This document shows positions 34,826-43,978 of a DNA stretch of 64,000 nucleotides, one piece after another; position 1 is the stretch's first letter, and the number at the start of each line of letters is the position of its first letter. Below the pieces are notes generated by a model. That model worked only from the letters and a program-made list of their open reading frames with translations, searched no databases and was not told where the DNA came from. The stretch covers positions 1 to 64,000 of the forward strand of contig NZ_JAGGPK010000040.1 of NCBI RefSeq assembly GCF_018613855.1. The letters run 5' to 3'. Both the position numbers and the translations under genes were made by a program. Source of the DNA: Arthrobacter sp. ISL-30 (GTDB lineage: Bacteria; Actinomycetota; Actinomycetes; Actinomycetales; Micrococcaceae).

Positions 34826-35812
34826 ATGCTCACAGTGATTGGCGAGGGCCTCGTGGATGTTGTCCAGCGCCGTTCGGGCAGCGAGGCCCACGTTGGGGGC
34901 AGCCCACTGAACGTGGCGGTCGGCCTCGCCCGGCTGGGCCATCCCGTTCAGTTCATCGGCCGCTATGGCCGGGACGCCTATGGTGATTCGCTGGCTGCGT
35001 ACCTCCGATCAAGTTCGGTCATGGTTCCACTTCCGCCCGACGACAAGCCCACCAGCATCGCCACCGCCCTGGTGGACGACGACGGCGCCGCCACTTACGC
35101 CTTCGACCTCGACTGGGAACTCCCCGGACTCGCCGAAAGGCTGCCCCTGATGCTGCAGGGCGCCACGTTGCTGCACACCGGCTCCATCGCCACAATGCTC
35201 CAGCCGGGCGCGGCCGCAGTCCTTGCCGCCGTCGAATATGCCCATCCCGCCACCACCATCAGTTTCGATCCCAACTGCAAGCCGAGCATCATTTCGGACC
35301 GCGGCTACGCCCGAGCGCAAGCCGAGCGATTCGTGGCGCTGGCCGACGTCGTCAAGGCCTCAGACGAGGACCTTGAGTGGCTCTACCCGGAAACTGATCC
35401 CCTGGAATCCGCACGCCGCTGGTTCCACTTGGGCGGTGACGGCGGCCCTGCCGTTGTGGTTGTTACCCGAGGCGCCACCGGCCCCTGGGGCATCACAGCA
35501 GCCGGTGAGACCCAGGCGCCGGCACCCAGGGTGCAGGTTGCCGACACCGTCGGGGCCGGAGACTCCTTTATGGCGGCCCTTTTGTCCGGTCTCGTGGACC
35601 GGGGACTTGCCGGCGGCCAGTATCGGCATGCGCTGCGGTCCATGCCGGCGGAGGCGCTTCAGGCACTCCTTGAACACGCCGCCAAAGCAGCGGCCGTCAC
35701 AGTCTCCCGACCTGGAGCGAATCCGCCTACTCGCGCCGAACTCAACGGCGAGGACTTCAGCCTCTCCGATTCCCTTCCCCCCACCGAGTATTCAAGTGAA
35801 AGGCAGCCGTGA
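34826..35812 (+). CDS. PfkB-family sugar kinase (fructokinase-like)
   Basis: The 328-residue protein starts MLTVIGEGLVDVV and carries the PfkB motif 1 region VGGSPLNVAVGLARLG and motif 2 DTVGAGDSFMAALLSG with the catalytic Asp. The overall pattern resembles fructokinases. Its product would be a sugar phosphate made with ATP; the sugar is not proven. The stop overlaps the next gene by four bases. The start codon has no clear ribosome binding site. An AAGGAGG at 34765-34771 is too far upstream to serve it. Confidence 0.87.
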   Translation: MLTVIGEGLVDVVQRRSGSEAHVGGSPLNVAVGLARLGHPVQFIGRYGRDAYGDSLAAYLRSSSVMVPLPPDDKPTSIATALVDDDGAATYAFDLDWELPGLAERLPLMLQGATLLHTGSIATMLQPGAAAVLAAVEYAHPATTISFDPNCKPSIISDRGYARAQAERFVALADVVKASDEDLEWLYPETDPLESARRWFHLGGDGGPAVVVVTRGATGPWGITAAGETQAPAPRVQVADTVGAGDSFMAALLSGLVDRGLAGGQYRHALRSMPAEALQALLEHAAKAAAVTVSRPGANPPTRAELNGEDFSLSDSLPPTEYSSERQP

Positions 35813-36342
35813 CTTCACCCGATCCGTTCGCCACGCTTCCAGGCGTTCCGTCTTTCAACCTCAGCAGCGAATCGTTCAGCGACGGTGGTGAGCTGCGGCC
35901 GCCCCAGCGCAGCGCCATTTTCGGCGTTCCCGGCGGCAAGGACTTGTCACCGCAGCTGAGCTGGAGCGGGGCTCCCTCTGAAACGAAGAGCTACACCGTC
36001 ACGGTATTCGATCCCGATGCGCCGGGAGCAGGCGGGTTCTGGCACTGGGCCGTCGTCAACCTGCCCGCCAGTATCACCTCCCTCAAAGAAGGCGCGGGGG
36101 CCCGCGACGGCTCGAAACTCCCCGCCCCGGCTGTCCAGCTCAAGAACGACGACGGCTTCCGCGGCTTCGTTGGAGCGGGCCCTCCCAAGGGACACGGCCA
36201 GCACCGGTACATCGTGACGGTGCTGGCGGTGGACGTCGAGGAGTTGGGGGTTGACGGCAGGACGGCACCAGTCGCCCTCGTGTCCCACCTCGCCAGGCAT
36301 ACGCTGGCACGGGCGAGCATTACCGGGCTCTTCGGACGCTAG
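35809..36342 (+). CDS. YbhB/YbcL-type PEBP (Raf kinase inhibitor-like) protein
   Basis: The 177-residue protein belongs to the phosphatidylethanolamine-binding protein family: LSPQLSWSGAPSETKSYTVTVFDPDAPGAGGFWHWAVVNLP, seen in parts as LSWSGAP, FDPDAPG and FWHWAVVNLP, plus GPPKGHGQHRYIVTVLAVD. The DPDAP and GxxxxGHGxHRY motifs form the ligand pocket. Bacterial function is unknown. The GTG start overlaps the sugar kinase stop (GTGA), so the two genes are coupled. Confidence 0.9.
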   Translation: MTSPDPFATLPGVPSFNLSSESFSDGGELRPPQRSAIFGVPGGKDLSPQLSWSGAPSETKSYTVTVFDPDAPGAGGFWHWAVVNLPASITSLKEGAGARDGSKLPAPAVQLKNDDGFRGFVGAGPPKGHGQHRYIVTVLAVDVEELGVDGRTAPVALVSHLARHTLARASITGLFGR

Positions 36343-36388
36343 GCCAGACGAGGTCAGGCCCCTTATCGCCGCCACGTACACTGACATA

Positions 36389-37198
36389 ATGCGGCTGGTA
36401 GCAAGTGACATCGACGGAACGATCCTCGGACATGACGGCAGGATCAGTGAGCGCACCATCCGCGCCTTCAACGCCTGCCGCATCGCCGGCGTCGAACTGG
36501 TGTTTGTAACCGGCCGCCCGCCTCGCTGGCTCTCCCCCCTCCAGGAACAGCTGGGCCACAGCGGCACGGTGATCTGTTCCAACGGAGCAGTGGTGTGGGA
36601 CCTCGCCGCCGAGCGGGCCATTTCCGCCCGGACCCTTGACGTGGCGGACATCCTGGAGGCCAGGCGCATCATCAAGGGGCTCCGGCCGGATGCGCTGTTC
36701 GCCGCCGAGACACTGGACAGCTTCCACTTGGAGCCGGGCTTTATCGAGAACGGAACCAGCGAGCTCCTCTCCGAGTTCACTCCTGCCCCGCTGGCCAGCA
36801 CGCTTCGCCACGACGACGCCGTCGTGAAGTTCCTGGCGGTCACACGTGCCGGAACGCCTGACGACTTCCTGGCGCTCGTGCAACCGGCCGTGGGGCACCT
36901 TGTGGAGACAACCCACTCGGCACCCCGAACGGCGCTCCTGGAGATGTCGCCGCCGGGTATTAACAAGGCGGTGGCGCTGGCCGAGTACGCAGCGTCCCTT
37001 GGCATCGAGGCGCACGACGTCGTGGCTTTCGGAGACATGCCCAACGACATCGAGATGCTGCGCTGGGCCGGCGACGGCTATGCCATGGCCAGCGGACATC
37101 CTGAAGCCATCACTGCCGCGGGCCAGCAGGCCCCGCACTTTGACGACGACGGCGTGGCCCAGATCCTCGAGGCAAAGCTCGCGTCGCTAGGTGTGTAA
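36389..37198 (+). CDS. HAD-superfamily Cof-type sugar phosphatase
   Basis: From the ATG at 36389 the 269-residue protein shows HAD motifs in order: DIDGTILG (nucleophile Asp), VFVTGRPPRW, KAVALAEYAAS (Lys) and VVAFGDMPNDIEML (motif IV). It is the Cof/YidA type with a large cap domain. Such enzymes dephosphorylate sugar phosphates or flavin nucleotides; the substrate is unknown. Three sugar-phosphate genes lie around it. It starts 46 bases after the PEBP gene. Confidence 0.88.
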   Translation: MRLVASDIDGTILGHDGRISERTIRAFNACRIAGVELVFVTGRPPRWLSPLQEQLGHSGTVICSNGAVVWDLAAERAISARTLDVADILEARRIIKGLRPDALFAAETLDSFHLEPGFIENGTSELLSEFTPAPLASTLRHDDAVVKFLAVTRAGTPDDFLALVQPAVGHLVETTHSAPRTALLEMSPPGINKAVALAEYAASLGIEAHDVVAFGDMPNDIEMLRWAGDGYAMASGHPEAITAAGQQAPHFDDDGVAQILEAKLASLGV

Positions 37199-37313
37199 AA
37201 CCATGTGTCCATCATTTTCACAGGTGATATCCAACTGTCGTTAATGTTTGGTCCCTAGGCTGGCCGCAAAGGCAGCAAGCCGATTAACAGGACCTCTAAC
37301 AACAGGGGGAACC

Positions 37314-37565
37314 ATGGCCCGCAGGCGCAACATTCAGAGCACGCACGGCACGAATGATATCCCGCAGGTTCCGGCGGAGCATTGGAAGCACTTGCGGCGC
37401 GGTGACCGCGTCAAGGTCAGCCTTGCTCCGGGTCTTACGGCCTCGGGAATGGTGGATGCCGTCACCAGTGATCACAGTGTCGTCTGGGTGGACCTCGATG
37501 GCGGTCGCGGCCGCACGCTGGTGCACTGCGGCGACGGCGTGGAGATCGTACCGCAGGAAGCCTAA
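37314..37565 (+). CDS. Small basic protein of unknown function
   Basis: The ATG at 37314, after an AGGGGGA motif, opens an 83-residue frame: MARRRNIQSTHGTND, a central HWKHLRRGDRVKVSL, and DLDGGRGRTLVHCGDGVEIVP. The beta-rich core with GDRV and a basic start resembles small SH3-like barrel proteins, but I cannot name a family. It stands alone between the HAD gene and a PfkB kinase gene. The codon usage and ribosome binding site support a real gene. Confidence 0.68.
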   Translation: MARRRNIQSTHGTNDIPQVPAEHWKHLRRGDRVKVSLAPGLTASGMVDAVTSDHSVVWVDLDGGRGRTLVHCGDGVEIVPQEA

Positions 37566-37729
37566 GCCTGGATCCACTGATGCCGGTTGGTCGTTTCGGC
37601 AAACCCCTCGCGCGTCGCCGGGGCTGGCGTTAGATTGAGGTTGAGGAATCGGCAGTTGCCGAGCGCCGGATCCGTATGCAATGTGTGCCATGCAGGCCAA
37701 GGCCACCATATTCGCGAGGAGGAGCAGCC

Positions 37730-38713
37730 ATGGGCGCAGTCGTGATCTTCGCTCCATCACCTGTCCTGACCGTCACGATCGAGGACCTTGACGGCGAAGC
37801 GGACATCCATATCCATGCAGGAGGCCAGGGGATCTGGCAGGCCCGTATGATGCATGCACTGGGAGCATCGGTGACTCTGTGCGGCATGTTTTCGGGTGAA
37901 GTCGGACGCGTGGCACGCCACTTGGTGCGGGATGAAGGTATCCAGGTGCTGTCGGTGGAAGGGCCGGGCAGCAACGGCGCCTATATCCATGACCGGCGCG
38001 GAGGCGAACGCCAGGTTCTCGCCGAGTCCGCTGGCCATCGCTTGACCCGCCATGAGCTGGACCAACTGTATGGGCTGGTCATCCAGGCCGGGATCGACGC
38101 CGGGACGGCCATCCTCAGTGGACCGGCCCGTGAGGGGATTGTTCCGGATGACGCCTACCGCCGCCTGGCATCGGATCTGGAAACGGCAGGCTGTACGGTC
38201 ATCGCGGACCTGGCCGGCCCGCAGCTGGAAGCAGCCCTCCAGGGAGGTGTCTCGGTGTTAAAGATTGCCGAGGATGAACTGGTCGCCAGCGGACGGGCTG
38301 TGTCTCCAGAGGCAGTAGACCTGGTCCCCGCAATGCAAAAATTGGCCGACGACGGCGCCGAGACCGTAATTGTCACCAGGGCGCATCTGCCCTCGCTGCT
38401 GCTGCATGAGGACGATATCAGCGAGATCCACATGCCCTCGCTGGAGACAGTGGACGCCCGTGGAGCCGGTGATTCCCTCACCGCAGGAGTCGCCGCCGCC
38501 CTGGCTGCCGGCAGCCCGATCCACGAGGCCGTGGTTCTCGGTACCGCGGCAGGCGCGCTGAATGTCACCCGTCACGGCTTGGGTACCGGCGACGCCGACA
38601 CCATCCAACAGCTGACCCGCCTGGTGAAGATCACCCCGTACCAAGGTGGGGGCCTTGAACCGGCAGAACAATCAAGCCCGGATGAGCTGGCGAGGAGGCT
38701 GCGGAGGCCATGA
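37730..38713 (+). CDS. PfkB-family carbohydrate kinase (1-phosphofructokinase-like)
   Basis: From the ATG at 37730, with a GAGGAGGAG site, the product has 327 residues. AGGQGIWQARMMHALGASV is the first PfkB motif, and TVDARGAGDSLTAGVAAAL holds the catalytic Asp of motif 2. The overall form resembles 1-phosphofructokinase/tagatose-6-phosphate kinase or other phospho-sugar kinases. The stop overlaps surE by four bases (ATGA), so the kinase and the nucleotidase are coupled, which is unusual for a sugar kinase and might point to a nucleoside or phosphosugar substrate. Confidence 0.83.
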   Translation: MGAVVIFAPSPVLTVTIEDLDGEADIHIHAGGQGIWQARMMHALGASVTLCGMFSGEVGRVARHLVRDEGIQVLSVEGPGSNGAYIHDRRGGERQVLAESAGHRLTRHELDQLYGLVIQAGIDAGTAILSGPAREGIVPDDAYRRLASDLETAGCTVIADLAGPQLEAALQGGVSVLKIAEDELVASGRAVSPEAVDLVPAMQKLADDGAETVIVTRAHLPSLLLHEDDISEIHMPSLETVDARGAGDSLTAGVAAALAAGSPIHEAVVLGTAAGALNVTRHGLGTGDADTIQQLTRLVKITPYQGGGLEPAEQSSPDELARRLRRP

Positions 38714-39492
38714 ACAGGCCCAAAATCCTTGTGACAAACGACGACGGCATCGACTCACCCGGGCTGCACGCCTTGGCCGCGGGGCTCGCAGCTGAGGGGC
38801 TGGATGTGACAGTTGCAGCGCCGGCCTCGGAGGCCAGCGGCAGCAGCGCGTCCATTACCGCCGTCGAAAATGACGGCCGCATCCAGGTTGAGGAACGCCA
38901 GATCGAAGGCCTTGACGGCATTCCGGCGTACGCCGTCTACGGGGCGCCCGCGTTCATCGCCATGATTTCCTCCCACGGCGCCTTCGGTGACGCGCCGGAC
39001 GTGGTATTCTCCGGCATCAACCGCGGCGCCAACGTCGGCCGGGCCATCCTGCACTCGGGCACCGTGGGCGCTGCACTGACCAGCGGCATTAATGGAGGCC
39101 GGGGTATGGCCGTCTCGCTGGACACGGGCCTGAATCCGAGGCAGCTGCACTGGGACCGCGGGGCAAGGTTGGCCGCCGGACTGCTGCCGTTCCTGATGGA
39201 ACAGCCTCCAGGAACCGTCCTAAACCTCAACGTGCCCAACCTCGATGTAGAGGAACTACCGCAGTACAAGGCGGCCAGGCTGGCGGAGTTCGGTATTGTG
39301 CAGACCACTTTGGCCGAACGGGGGCACCAGCATATCCGGCTGTCAGTTGAGGACACTGTCGGTGAACCCCACGAGGACAGCGACTTTAAGCTGCTCGCGG
39401 CCGGCTTCGCTCCGGTCACGGCCATCCAGGCAGTCACAGAAGCCACAATTGCGGGCCTGCGGGAGAGCCTTCCTCAGCTCCGGCCGTCCTAG
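38710..39492 (+). CDS. surE: SurE-type 5'/3'-nucleotidase
   Basis: SurE is a metal-dependent nucleoside-monophosphate phosphatase. The 260-residue protein begins with the signature KILVTNDDGIDSPGL (metal-binding DD). It has PASEASGSSASIT, and SGINRGANVGRAILHSGTVGAA in the middle. The length is standard. Coupled translation with the PfkB gene upstream (ATGA overlap) suggests a common pathway, perhaps nucleotide or sugar-phosphate salvage. Confidence 0.92.
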   Translation: MNRPKILVTNDDGIDSPGLHALAAGLAAEGLDVTVAAPASEASGSSASITAVENDGRIQVEERQIEGLDGIPAYAVYGAPAFIAMISSHGAFGDAPDVVFSGINRGANVGRAILHSGTVGAALTSGINGGRGMAVSLDTGLNPRQLHWDRGARLAAGLLPFLMEQPPGTVLNLNVPNLDVEELPQYKAARLAEFGIVQTTLAERGHQHIRLSVEDTVGEPHEDSDFKLLAAGFAPVTAIQAVTEATIAGLRESLPQLRPS

Positions 39493-39501
39493 GCTACGTA
39501 G

Positions 39502-40287
39502 GTGAGCTTGCCCCTACCGTATTTCAGACGGCCCGATGGACGTCCGGGCCCTTTGGCCCTGGCCCACCGCGGCTTCTCTTTGGACGGGCTGGAGAATACG
39601 ACGGCGGCCTTCCGCGCCGCCGTCGAGCTGGGCTTCAGCCATCTCGAAACCGATGTCCACACTTCTGCGGACGGCGTGGTGTTCCTGTTCCACGACGAGA
39701 CCCTGGACCGGGTCACCGACTCTACCGGCAGGATCAACGAGCTGACGGCGGAGCAGCTGGCACGGGCGAGGGTCGGCGGAAATGAACCCCTTCCCCGGCT
39801 CCAGGATGTCTTGAGGGACCTGCCGGATGCCAGGCTGAACCTTGACGTCAAGGACTGGAATTCTGTGCGGGCCACGGCCGGGGTGATTGAATCAACGGCC
39901 GTGCATGATCGCGTCTTGGTTACTAGCTTCTCGGACAGGCGGCGCCGGGCCGTCCTTCGACTCCTGAGCCGTCGAACGGCGTCCTCCGCTGGGGTTGCCT
40001 GCACAGTACTCTTCACCATGTTAGGCCCTGTTCTTCCAGCAGGCTTGCTGCGGTTCCTCCTGCGGGACGTCGATGCCTTCCAGGTCCCCGCCCGCTATGG
40101 CGTGGTTCCGGTGGTGACGCCGGCGTTCGTTCGGCGGGCCCATCGGCTCGGCATCCTGGTCCATGTCTGGACTGTCAACGATCCTGCGGAAATGCACCGG
40201 TTGCTGGACCTCGGCGTGGACGGGATCGTCACCGACCGGGCAGATCTCCTGAAGGAAGTGTTCCAGGTGCGGGGTGTTTGGGGCTGA
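39502..40287 (+). CDS. Glycerophosphodiester phosphodiesterase family protein
   Basis: The 261-residue protein is a GDPD-type TIM barrel that hydrolyses glycerophosphodiesters to glycerol-3-phosphate and an alcohol. Catalytic residues lie in [12 protein letters not shown] (His-Arg), [12 protein letters not shown] (Glu, Asp) and LFHDETLDR (His). LNLDVKDW and VHVWTVNDP are later family motifs. No signal peptide is seen, so it is likely cytosolic. The GTG start is nine bases after surE. The last 59 bases overlap the convergent sigma factor gene. Confidence 0.9.
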   Translation: MSLPLPYFRRPDGRPGPLALAHRGFSLDGLENTTAAFRAAVELGFSHLETDVHTSADGVVFLFHDETLDRVTDSTGRINELTAEQLARARVGGNEPLPRLQDVLRDLPDARLNLDVKDWNSVRATAGVIESTAVHDRVLVTSFSDRRRRAVLRLLSRRTASSAGVACTVLFTMLGPVLPAGLLRFLLRDVDAFQVPARYGVVPVVTPAFVRRAHRLGILVHVWTVNDPAEMHRLLDLGVDGIVTDRADLLKEVFQVRGVWG

Positions 40288-41518
40288 CGAGGCTTGCCCG
40301 GCGCCGTTCCAGGAAATCACGCTCTGAGGCATTGCCAGCCAGCTCTATGGCGCGGCTGTAGGCGGCCGCCGCGTCCTTGGGCTGGTCGAGTCGTCGGAGC
40401 AGGTCCGCGCGCACGGCATGGAAGAGGTAATAGTTGTCCAAGCCAAGGCCATCGAGTGCGGTAAGGCCCGCCTGGGCACCCTCAACTTCGGCGAGGGCCA
40501 CCGCCCTGTTGAGTTTCACAATGGGCGATGGCTGGGGTTCGAGCAGCTGATCGTAGAGCTGAAGGATCTGTGACCAGTCAGTGTCCAGGGGCGTGGCGGC
40601 ATCGCTGTGGACGGCATTGATGGCCGCCTGCAGCTGGTAGGGGCCGGGACGGTTGCGACGCAGGCAGGCTTTTACCAGCTCCTGTCCTTCTTTGATGAGT
40701 CCTTGATCCCAGAGGCTCCGGTCCTGTTCAGCAAGCAGGACAAGTTTGCCGCCCGTAGAGGTGCGGGCCGCGCGTCGGGACTCGATCAGGAGCATCAGCG
40801 CCAGGAGGCCCGCGGCTTCGGGTTCGTCCGGCATGAGCCCCACCAGCAGCCGGCCGAGCCGGATCGCTTCGGCGCACAACTCCTGCCGAAGGAGCCCGCT
40901 ACCAGAACTGGCAGCATAGCCTTCATTGAAAATCAGGTAGGTTACAGCCAGGACGGCGGGCAGCCGAGTGGGAAGCTCGGTATCGTTTGGAACCCGATAG
41001 GGAATCCCGGCATCACGGATTTTTGCCTTTGCCCGGACAAGCCGTTGGGCCATGGTGGCTTCCGGCACCAGGAAAGCCCGGGCGATCTCCGCCGTCGACA
41101 GCCCTCCGAGGAGGCGAAGCGTAAGGGCCACCCTGGCTGCCATTCCGAGAGCGGGATGGCAGCAGGTGAAGATGAGCCTGAGCCTGTCATCCTGCACGGT
41201 GTCCTCCTCGGGTGGGTCGTCTGTGAACGTCGACAGAGCTTGCTGTAGCCGGAACGCCTCGGCATGGTGGTCCTGCCTTTTCGCGTCCCGACGTAATCGA
41301 TCAATCGCCTTGTTACGGGCGGTGGTGATAATCCAGCCGACGGGGCTTGCCGGCCAGCCCTCTGTCGGCCAGCGCTCCAGCGCGGTGGCGAAGGCGTCCT
41401 GGACCGCGTCCTCGGCCGCATCAATATTGCCCAGGACGCGGATCAGGACGGCAACAGCTCGTGCATACTCCTCGCGGAAGACACCAGCTATCTCGTTCGC
41501 CGTCGGCGCTTGCGTCAT
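40229..41518 (-). CDS. ECF42-type sigma factor with C-terminal TPR-like extension
   Basis: The 429-residue protein has an N-terminal ECF core: region 2 at about 11-75 ([35 protein letters not shown]) and region 4 at about 120-170 ([31 protein letters not shown]). A long helical C-terminus follows, with repeats rich in Leu/Ala ([24 protein letters not shown]). This layout, with a DGPF-domain gene just upstream, defines the ECF42 group, where the C-terminus is needed for activity in place of an anti-sigma. It follows the DGPF gene by six bases. The 3' end overlaps the GDPD gene by 59 bases. Confidence 0.9.
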   Translation of the reverse strand: MTQAPTANEIAGVFREEYARAVAVLIRVLGNIDAAEDAVQDAFATALERWPTEGWPASPVGWIITTARNKAIDRLRRDAKRQDHHAEAFRLQQALSTFTDDPPEEDTVQDDRLRLIFTCCHPALGMAARVALTLRLLGGLSTAEIARAFLVPEATMAQRLVRAKAKIRDAGIPYRVPNDTELPTRLPAVLAVTYLIFNEGYAASSGSGLLRQELCAEAIRLGRLLVGLMPDEPEAAGLLALMLLIESRRAARTSTGGKLVLLAEQDRSLWDQGLIKEGQELVKACLRRNRPGPYQLQAAINAVHSDAATPLDTDWSQILQLYDQLLEPQPSPIVKLNRAVALAEVEGAQAGLTALDGLGLDNYYLFHAVRADLLRRLDQPKDAAAAYSRAIELAGNASERDFLERRRASLVSPKHPAPGTLPSGDLPGR

Positions 41519-41524
41519 TCCTGT

Positions 41525-41878
41525 TTAGGTTCCTTCGTAATAGGCAACCGGCCGCACCTCGATCGGGAGGGTGGTTGCCGCGGCAGCCTTTCGTCCCCAA
41601 TCCAGAGCCGCATCCAAGTCGGGTGCCTGGATGATCCACAAGCCGCCCACGTGCTCCTTGCCTTCGGTGAACGGGCCATCGGTAAGAAGGGCCTCATTGT
41701 CACCGTTCCGGACCACTGTTGAGGTGTCTGCCTGATGCAGGCCGGCCGTGAAGACCCAGGCTCCGGCACGGCGAAGTTCCTGATTCAGTTCGGCGATGTC
41801 GGTCATGACCTTGTCCAGGATTTCGGCGCTGGGCACACCGCCGTCGGGCTGGTAGATGCTGAGCAAGTAGTGGGCCAT
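41525..41878 (-). CDS. DGPF/YCII-related domain protein
   Basis: The 117-residue protein is the YCII/DGPF type (YciI fold): MAHYLLSIYQPDGG at the start, LLTDGPFTEGKEHVGGLWIIQ carrying the DGPF motif, and LDAALDWGRKAAAA at the end. A strong AGGAGGAACC site precedes it. These proteins are the constant genomic partners of ECF42 sigma factors, and are thought to be targets of them. Biochemical role is unknown. Confidence 0.92.
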   Translation of the reverse strand: MAHYLLSIYQPDGGVPSAEILDKVMTDIAELNQELRRAGAWVFTAGLHQADTSTVVRNGDNEALLTDGPFTEGKEHVGGLWIIQAPDLDAALDWGRKAAAATTLPIEVRPVAYYEGT

Positions 41879-42120
41879 TTTCGGTTCCTCCTCTTTTCCG
41901 GGGCTTTCCCCTGCGACGGCGACTTGTGTGCCGTCCTACCCCCTATACGAACGCGAGTGGCCGGGATTGACACTCCGAGTCGGAATCCCGAAAAGAATCT
42001 TGTCGTTCCGCTAGCTTAGGATCGAGGCTTAGGCTCCGCCAGAGCGTAACTTTGCTGCGGATAGCGCCATTTTCCGAGCTGGGCAAGCGCTTTCCGGGTT
42101 GAAGCTGGCAGGATGATGGC

Positions 42121-43263
42121 ATGCGCATTCTTATTGCTCCAGACAAGTTCAAGGGTTCGCTCACCGCTGCCGAGGCCGCGGCCGCCATCGCCGAGGGCGC
42201 CCTGCGCGTCTACCCGGACGCCGTGGCCACCCAGTTCCCAATTGCGGACGGGGGCGAAGGAACCCTTGAGGCCGCAGTTGCCTCCGGCTATGAGGAGCGG
42301 ATCAACGCTGTCACGGGTCCCATCCTCAGCCCGGTCGGTGCCGCCTGGGCGCTCCGGAAGGATGCCTTCGGCGGTGCGACCGCCGTCATTGAGACAGCCC
42401 AGGCGTCAGGCCTTGCCCATATGGAGCCAAGCCCTGAAAATGCCCTACGCGCCCACAGCTACGGCTGCGGTCAGTTGATCGCGGCCGCCCTCGATGTCGG
42501 CGCGACGGAAATCGTCCTGGGGCTGGGAGGTTCCGCTATGTCCGACGGCGGCAGTGGAGCCTTGCGCGCCCTCGGCCTCAAGCCGCTGGATGCAGCTGGC
42601 AACGTGGTTCCGCTGGGGGGAGGAGCGCTGGTCGATGTGGCCGCACTGGACCGTTCGGCACTGGATCCAAGGCTGGCCGGAGTGCGTTTCCGGATCGCCG
42701 TCGACGTCCGCAACCCTCTTTACGGACCGGAGGGTGCCGCGCACGTGTTCGCTCCGCAAAAGGGGGCGGACAGCGACGCCATCCAACTCCTCGACGCCGG
42801 ACTCCGTAACTGGGCATCAGTGCTCCGCGAAGCCACCGGCCGGGACGTCAACGTACCGGGAGCAGGCGCGGCGGGAGGTTTCCCGGCGTCGTTCCTTGCC
42901 CTTACGGACGCCTCGCTGGAAGGCGGCTTTGCGCTGGTTGCGGGACTGACCGGGCTGGAAGAGCAGTTGGACGGCGCCGACCTGGTGATCACTGGCGAGG
43001 GGTCCATGGATTCGCAGTCCCTCACGGGTAAGGCTCCAATTGCCCTCGCCGAGGCGGCGAGGGATCGGGGCATCCCGGTGATCGTGGTGGCGGGGCGGAT
43101 TCTGGTGACGCCGGAGGATCTTGCAGGCCATGGCGTGGTGGCTGCCGCCCAGTTGCTGGACGTTGCCCGACGCACGGACGGCGAACCGGATGTGGCTGAT
43201 GCCGTGGCCAATGCGGGCAAATACCTTGCGCTGGCCACAAGCCAGGTTCTCGAAGGCGCCTAA
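42121..43263 (+). CDS. Glycerate kinase (GarK/GlxK type)
   Basis: The 380-residue protein begins MRILIAPDKFKGSLTAAEAA and has FPIADGGEGTLEA, LGLGGSAMSDGGSGALRALG and the late TGEGSMDSQSLTGKAP, all hallmarks of the type I glycerate 2-kinase family. It phosphorylates D-glycerate with ATP to feed glycolysis. No glyoxylate carboligase genes are in the window, so it appears to be a stand-alone salvage step. The AGGA at 42110 serves the ATG. The 242 bases upstream contain an imperfect inverted repeat (CGGGATT at 41962, AATCCCG at 41984). Confidence 0.92.
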   Translation: MRILIAPDKFKGSLTAAEAAAAIAEGALRVYPDAVATQFPIADGGEGTLEAAVASGYEERINAVTGPILSPVGAAWALRKDAFGGATAVIETAQASGLAHMEPSPENALRAHSYGCGQLIAAALDVGATEIVLGLGGSAMSDGGSGALRALGLKPLDAAGNVVPLGGGALVDVAALDRSALDPRLAGVRFRIAVDVRNPLYGPEGAAHVFAPQKGADSDAIQLLDAGLRNWASVLREATGRDVNVPGAGAAGGFPASFLALTDASLEGGFALVAGLTGLEEQLDGADLVITGEGSMDSQSLTGKAPIALAEAARDRGIPVIVVAGRILVTPEDLAGHGVVAAAQLLDVARRTDGEPDVADAVANAGKYLALATSQVLEGA

Positions 43264-43273
43264 GCTTTTCAGT

Positions 43274-43308
43274 GGCTGTAAGCGGCTACACGGGCTGTAA
43301 GCGGCTAC
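43274..43308. repeat. 16-bp direct repeat between glycerate kinase and DUF6766 genes
   Basis: GGCTGTAAGCGGCTAC occurs at 43274-43289 and again at 43293-43308. It lies at the convergent junction and the second copy touches the DUF6766 stop codon. It resembles the other end-of-gene duplication at 1038. Confidence 0.85.
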
Positions 43309-43970
43309 GCGCCGGTTTCGTAGTGCGGCTCGGCTACAGGCTTGGACTCAGGCGAACCGCGCTCCCGCAGGTAGACGGACAGTCCCACCAGCACCGCCAC
43401 GGCAAGGAACTCGCTTTGCCAGTTTTGGAAGGACTCGAACCAGAACTGGCTGCTTCCCATGTACTGCCACACGCTAAGGGTTTCTGGCTGGCCGTGGCTC
43501 AGCTGCTCCTCGTTATAGGCGCTGGTGCCGCCGATGGCGTGGCCCACGAAGGATGCAAGGAACAGGAACACGAGGGCCAGCGACAGCGAGTGCTCGTAGA
43601 GCTTCAGCACGAGGCCGCCGCGCTTCACCGGCCATGGCGTCGAATCCTTGATCTTCGCCTCCCGGGGATCTTCGTCCTGCGGTGCGTCCTTGTCCACGGG
43701 CTTCGATTCCGATGACCCCCTCTGGAAGAGGAAGACGGTTAGTAGGACGTAAAGGGCCATCTGCAGGAATTCCGATTCCCAGTTCTCGAACGTCGCCTCG
43801 TAGAACTGGCCTGACGTGAGAAAATCCCCTAGTCCAGTGGGAGGCTGCCCATGGGACTGTTGCTCTTCACTGTAATGGCTTGCCCCCGAGAAGATCATTC
43901 CGCCCAGAAAGACAATGAACAGTCCTGCGTTGGCCAGCATCAGGCCGTGATCTTTGATCCAATCTCGCAT
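43305..43970 (-). CDS. DUF6766 membrane protein with internal duplication
   Basis: The 221-residue protein consists of two copies of an 86-residue unit (about 7-92 and 124-209). Each has a hydrophobic helix, a loop YSEEQQSHGQP or YNEEQLSHGQP, then QFYEATFENWESEFLQMAL or QFWFESFQNWQSEFLAVAV, a second helix, and RGSSESKPV or RGSPESKPV. The duplication makes a four-helix protein with pseudo-twofold symmetry. The function is unknown; symmetric repeats suggest a channel or scaffold. It follows the DUF6328 gene by eight bases, with GGAGGAG upstream. Confidence 0.82.
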   Translation of the reverse strand: MRDWIKDHGLMLANAGLFIVFLGGMIFSGASHYSEEQQSHGQPPTGLGDFLTSGQFYEATFENWESEFLQMALYVLLTVFLFQRGSSESKPVDKDAPQDEDPREAKIKDSTPWPVKRGGLVLKLYEHSLSLALVFLFLASFVGHAIGGTSAYNEEQLSHGQPETLSVWQYMGSSQFWFESFQNWQSEFLAVAVLVGLSVYLRERGSPESKPVAEPHYETGA

Positions 43971-43978
43971 TACTCCTC

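Noticed and set aside
41962..41990. Imperfect inverted repeat CGGGATT/AATCCCG before the glycerate kinase gene
   Set aside because: The arms are short (7 bp) with a 15-base spacer and no second copy nearby, so a specific operator or terminator call is not justified.
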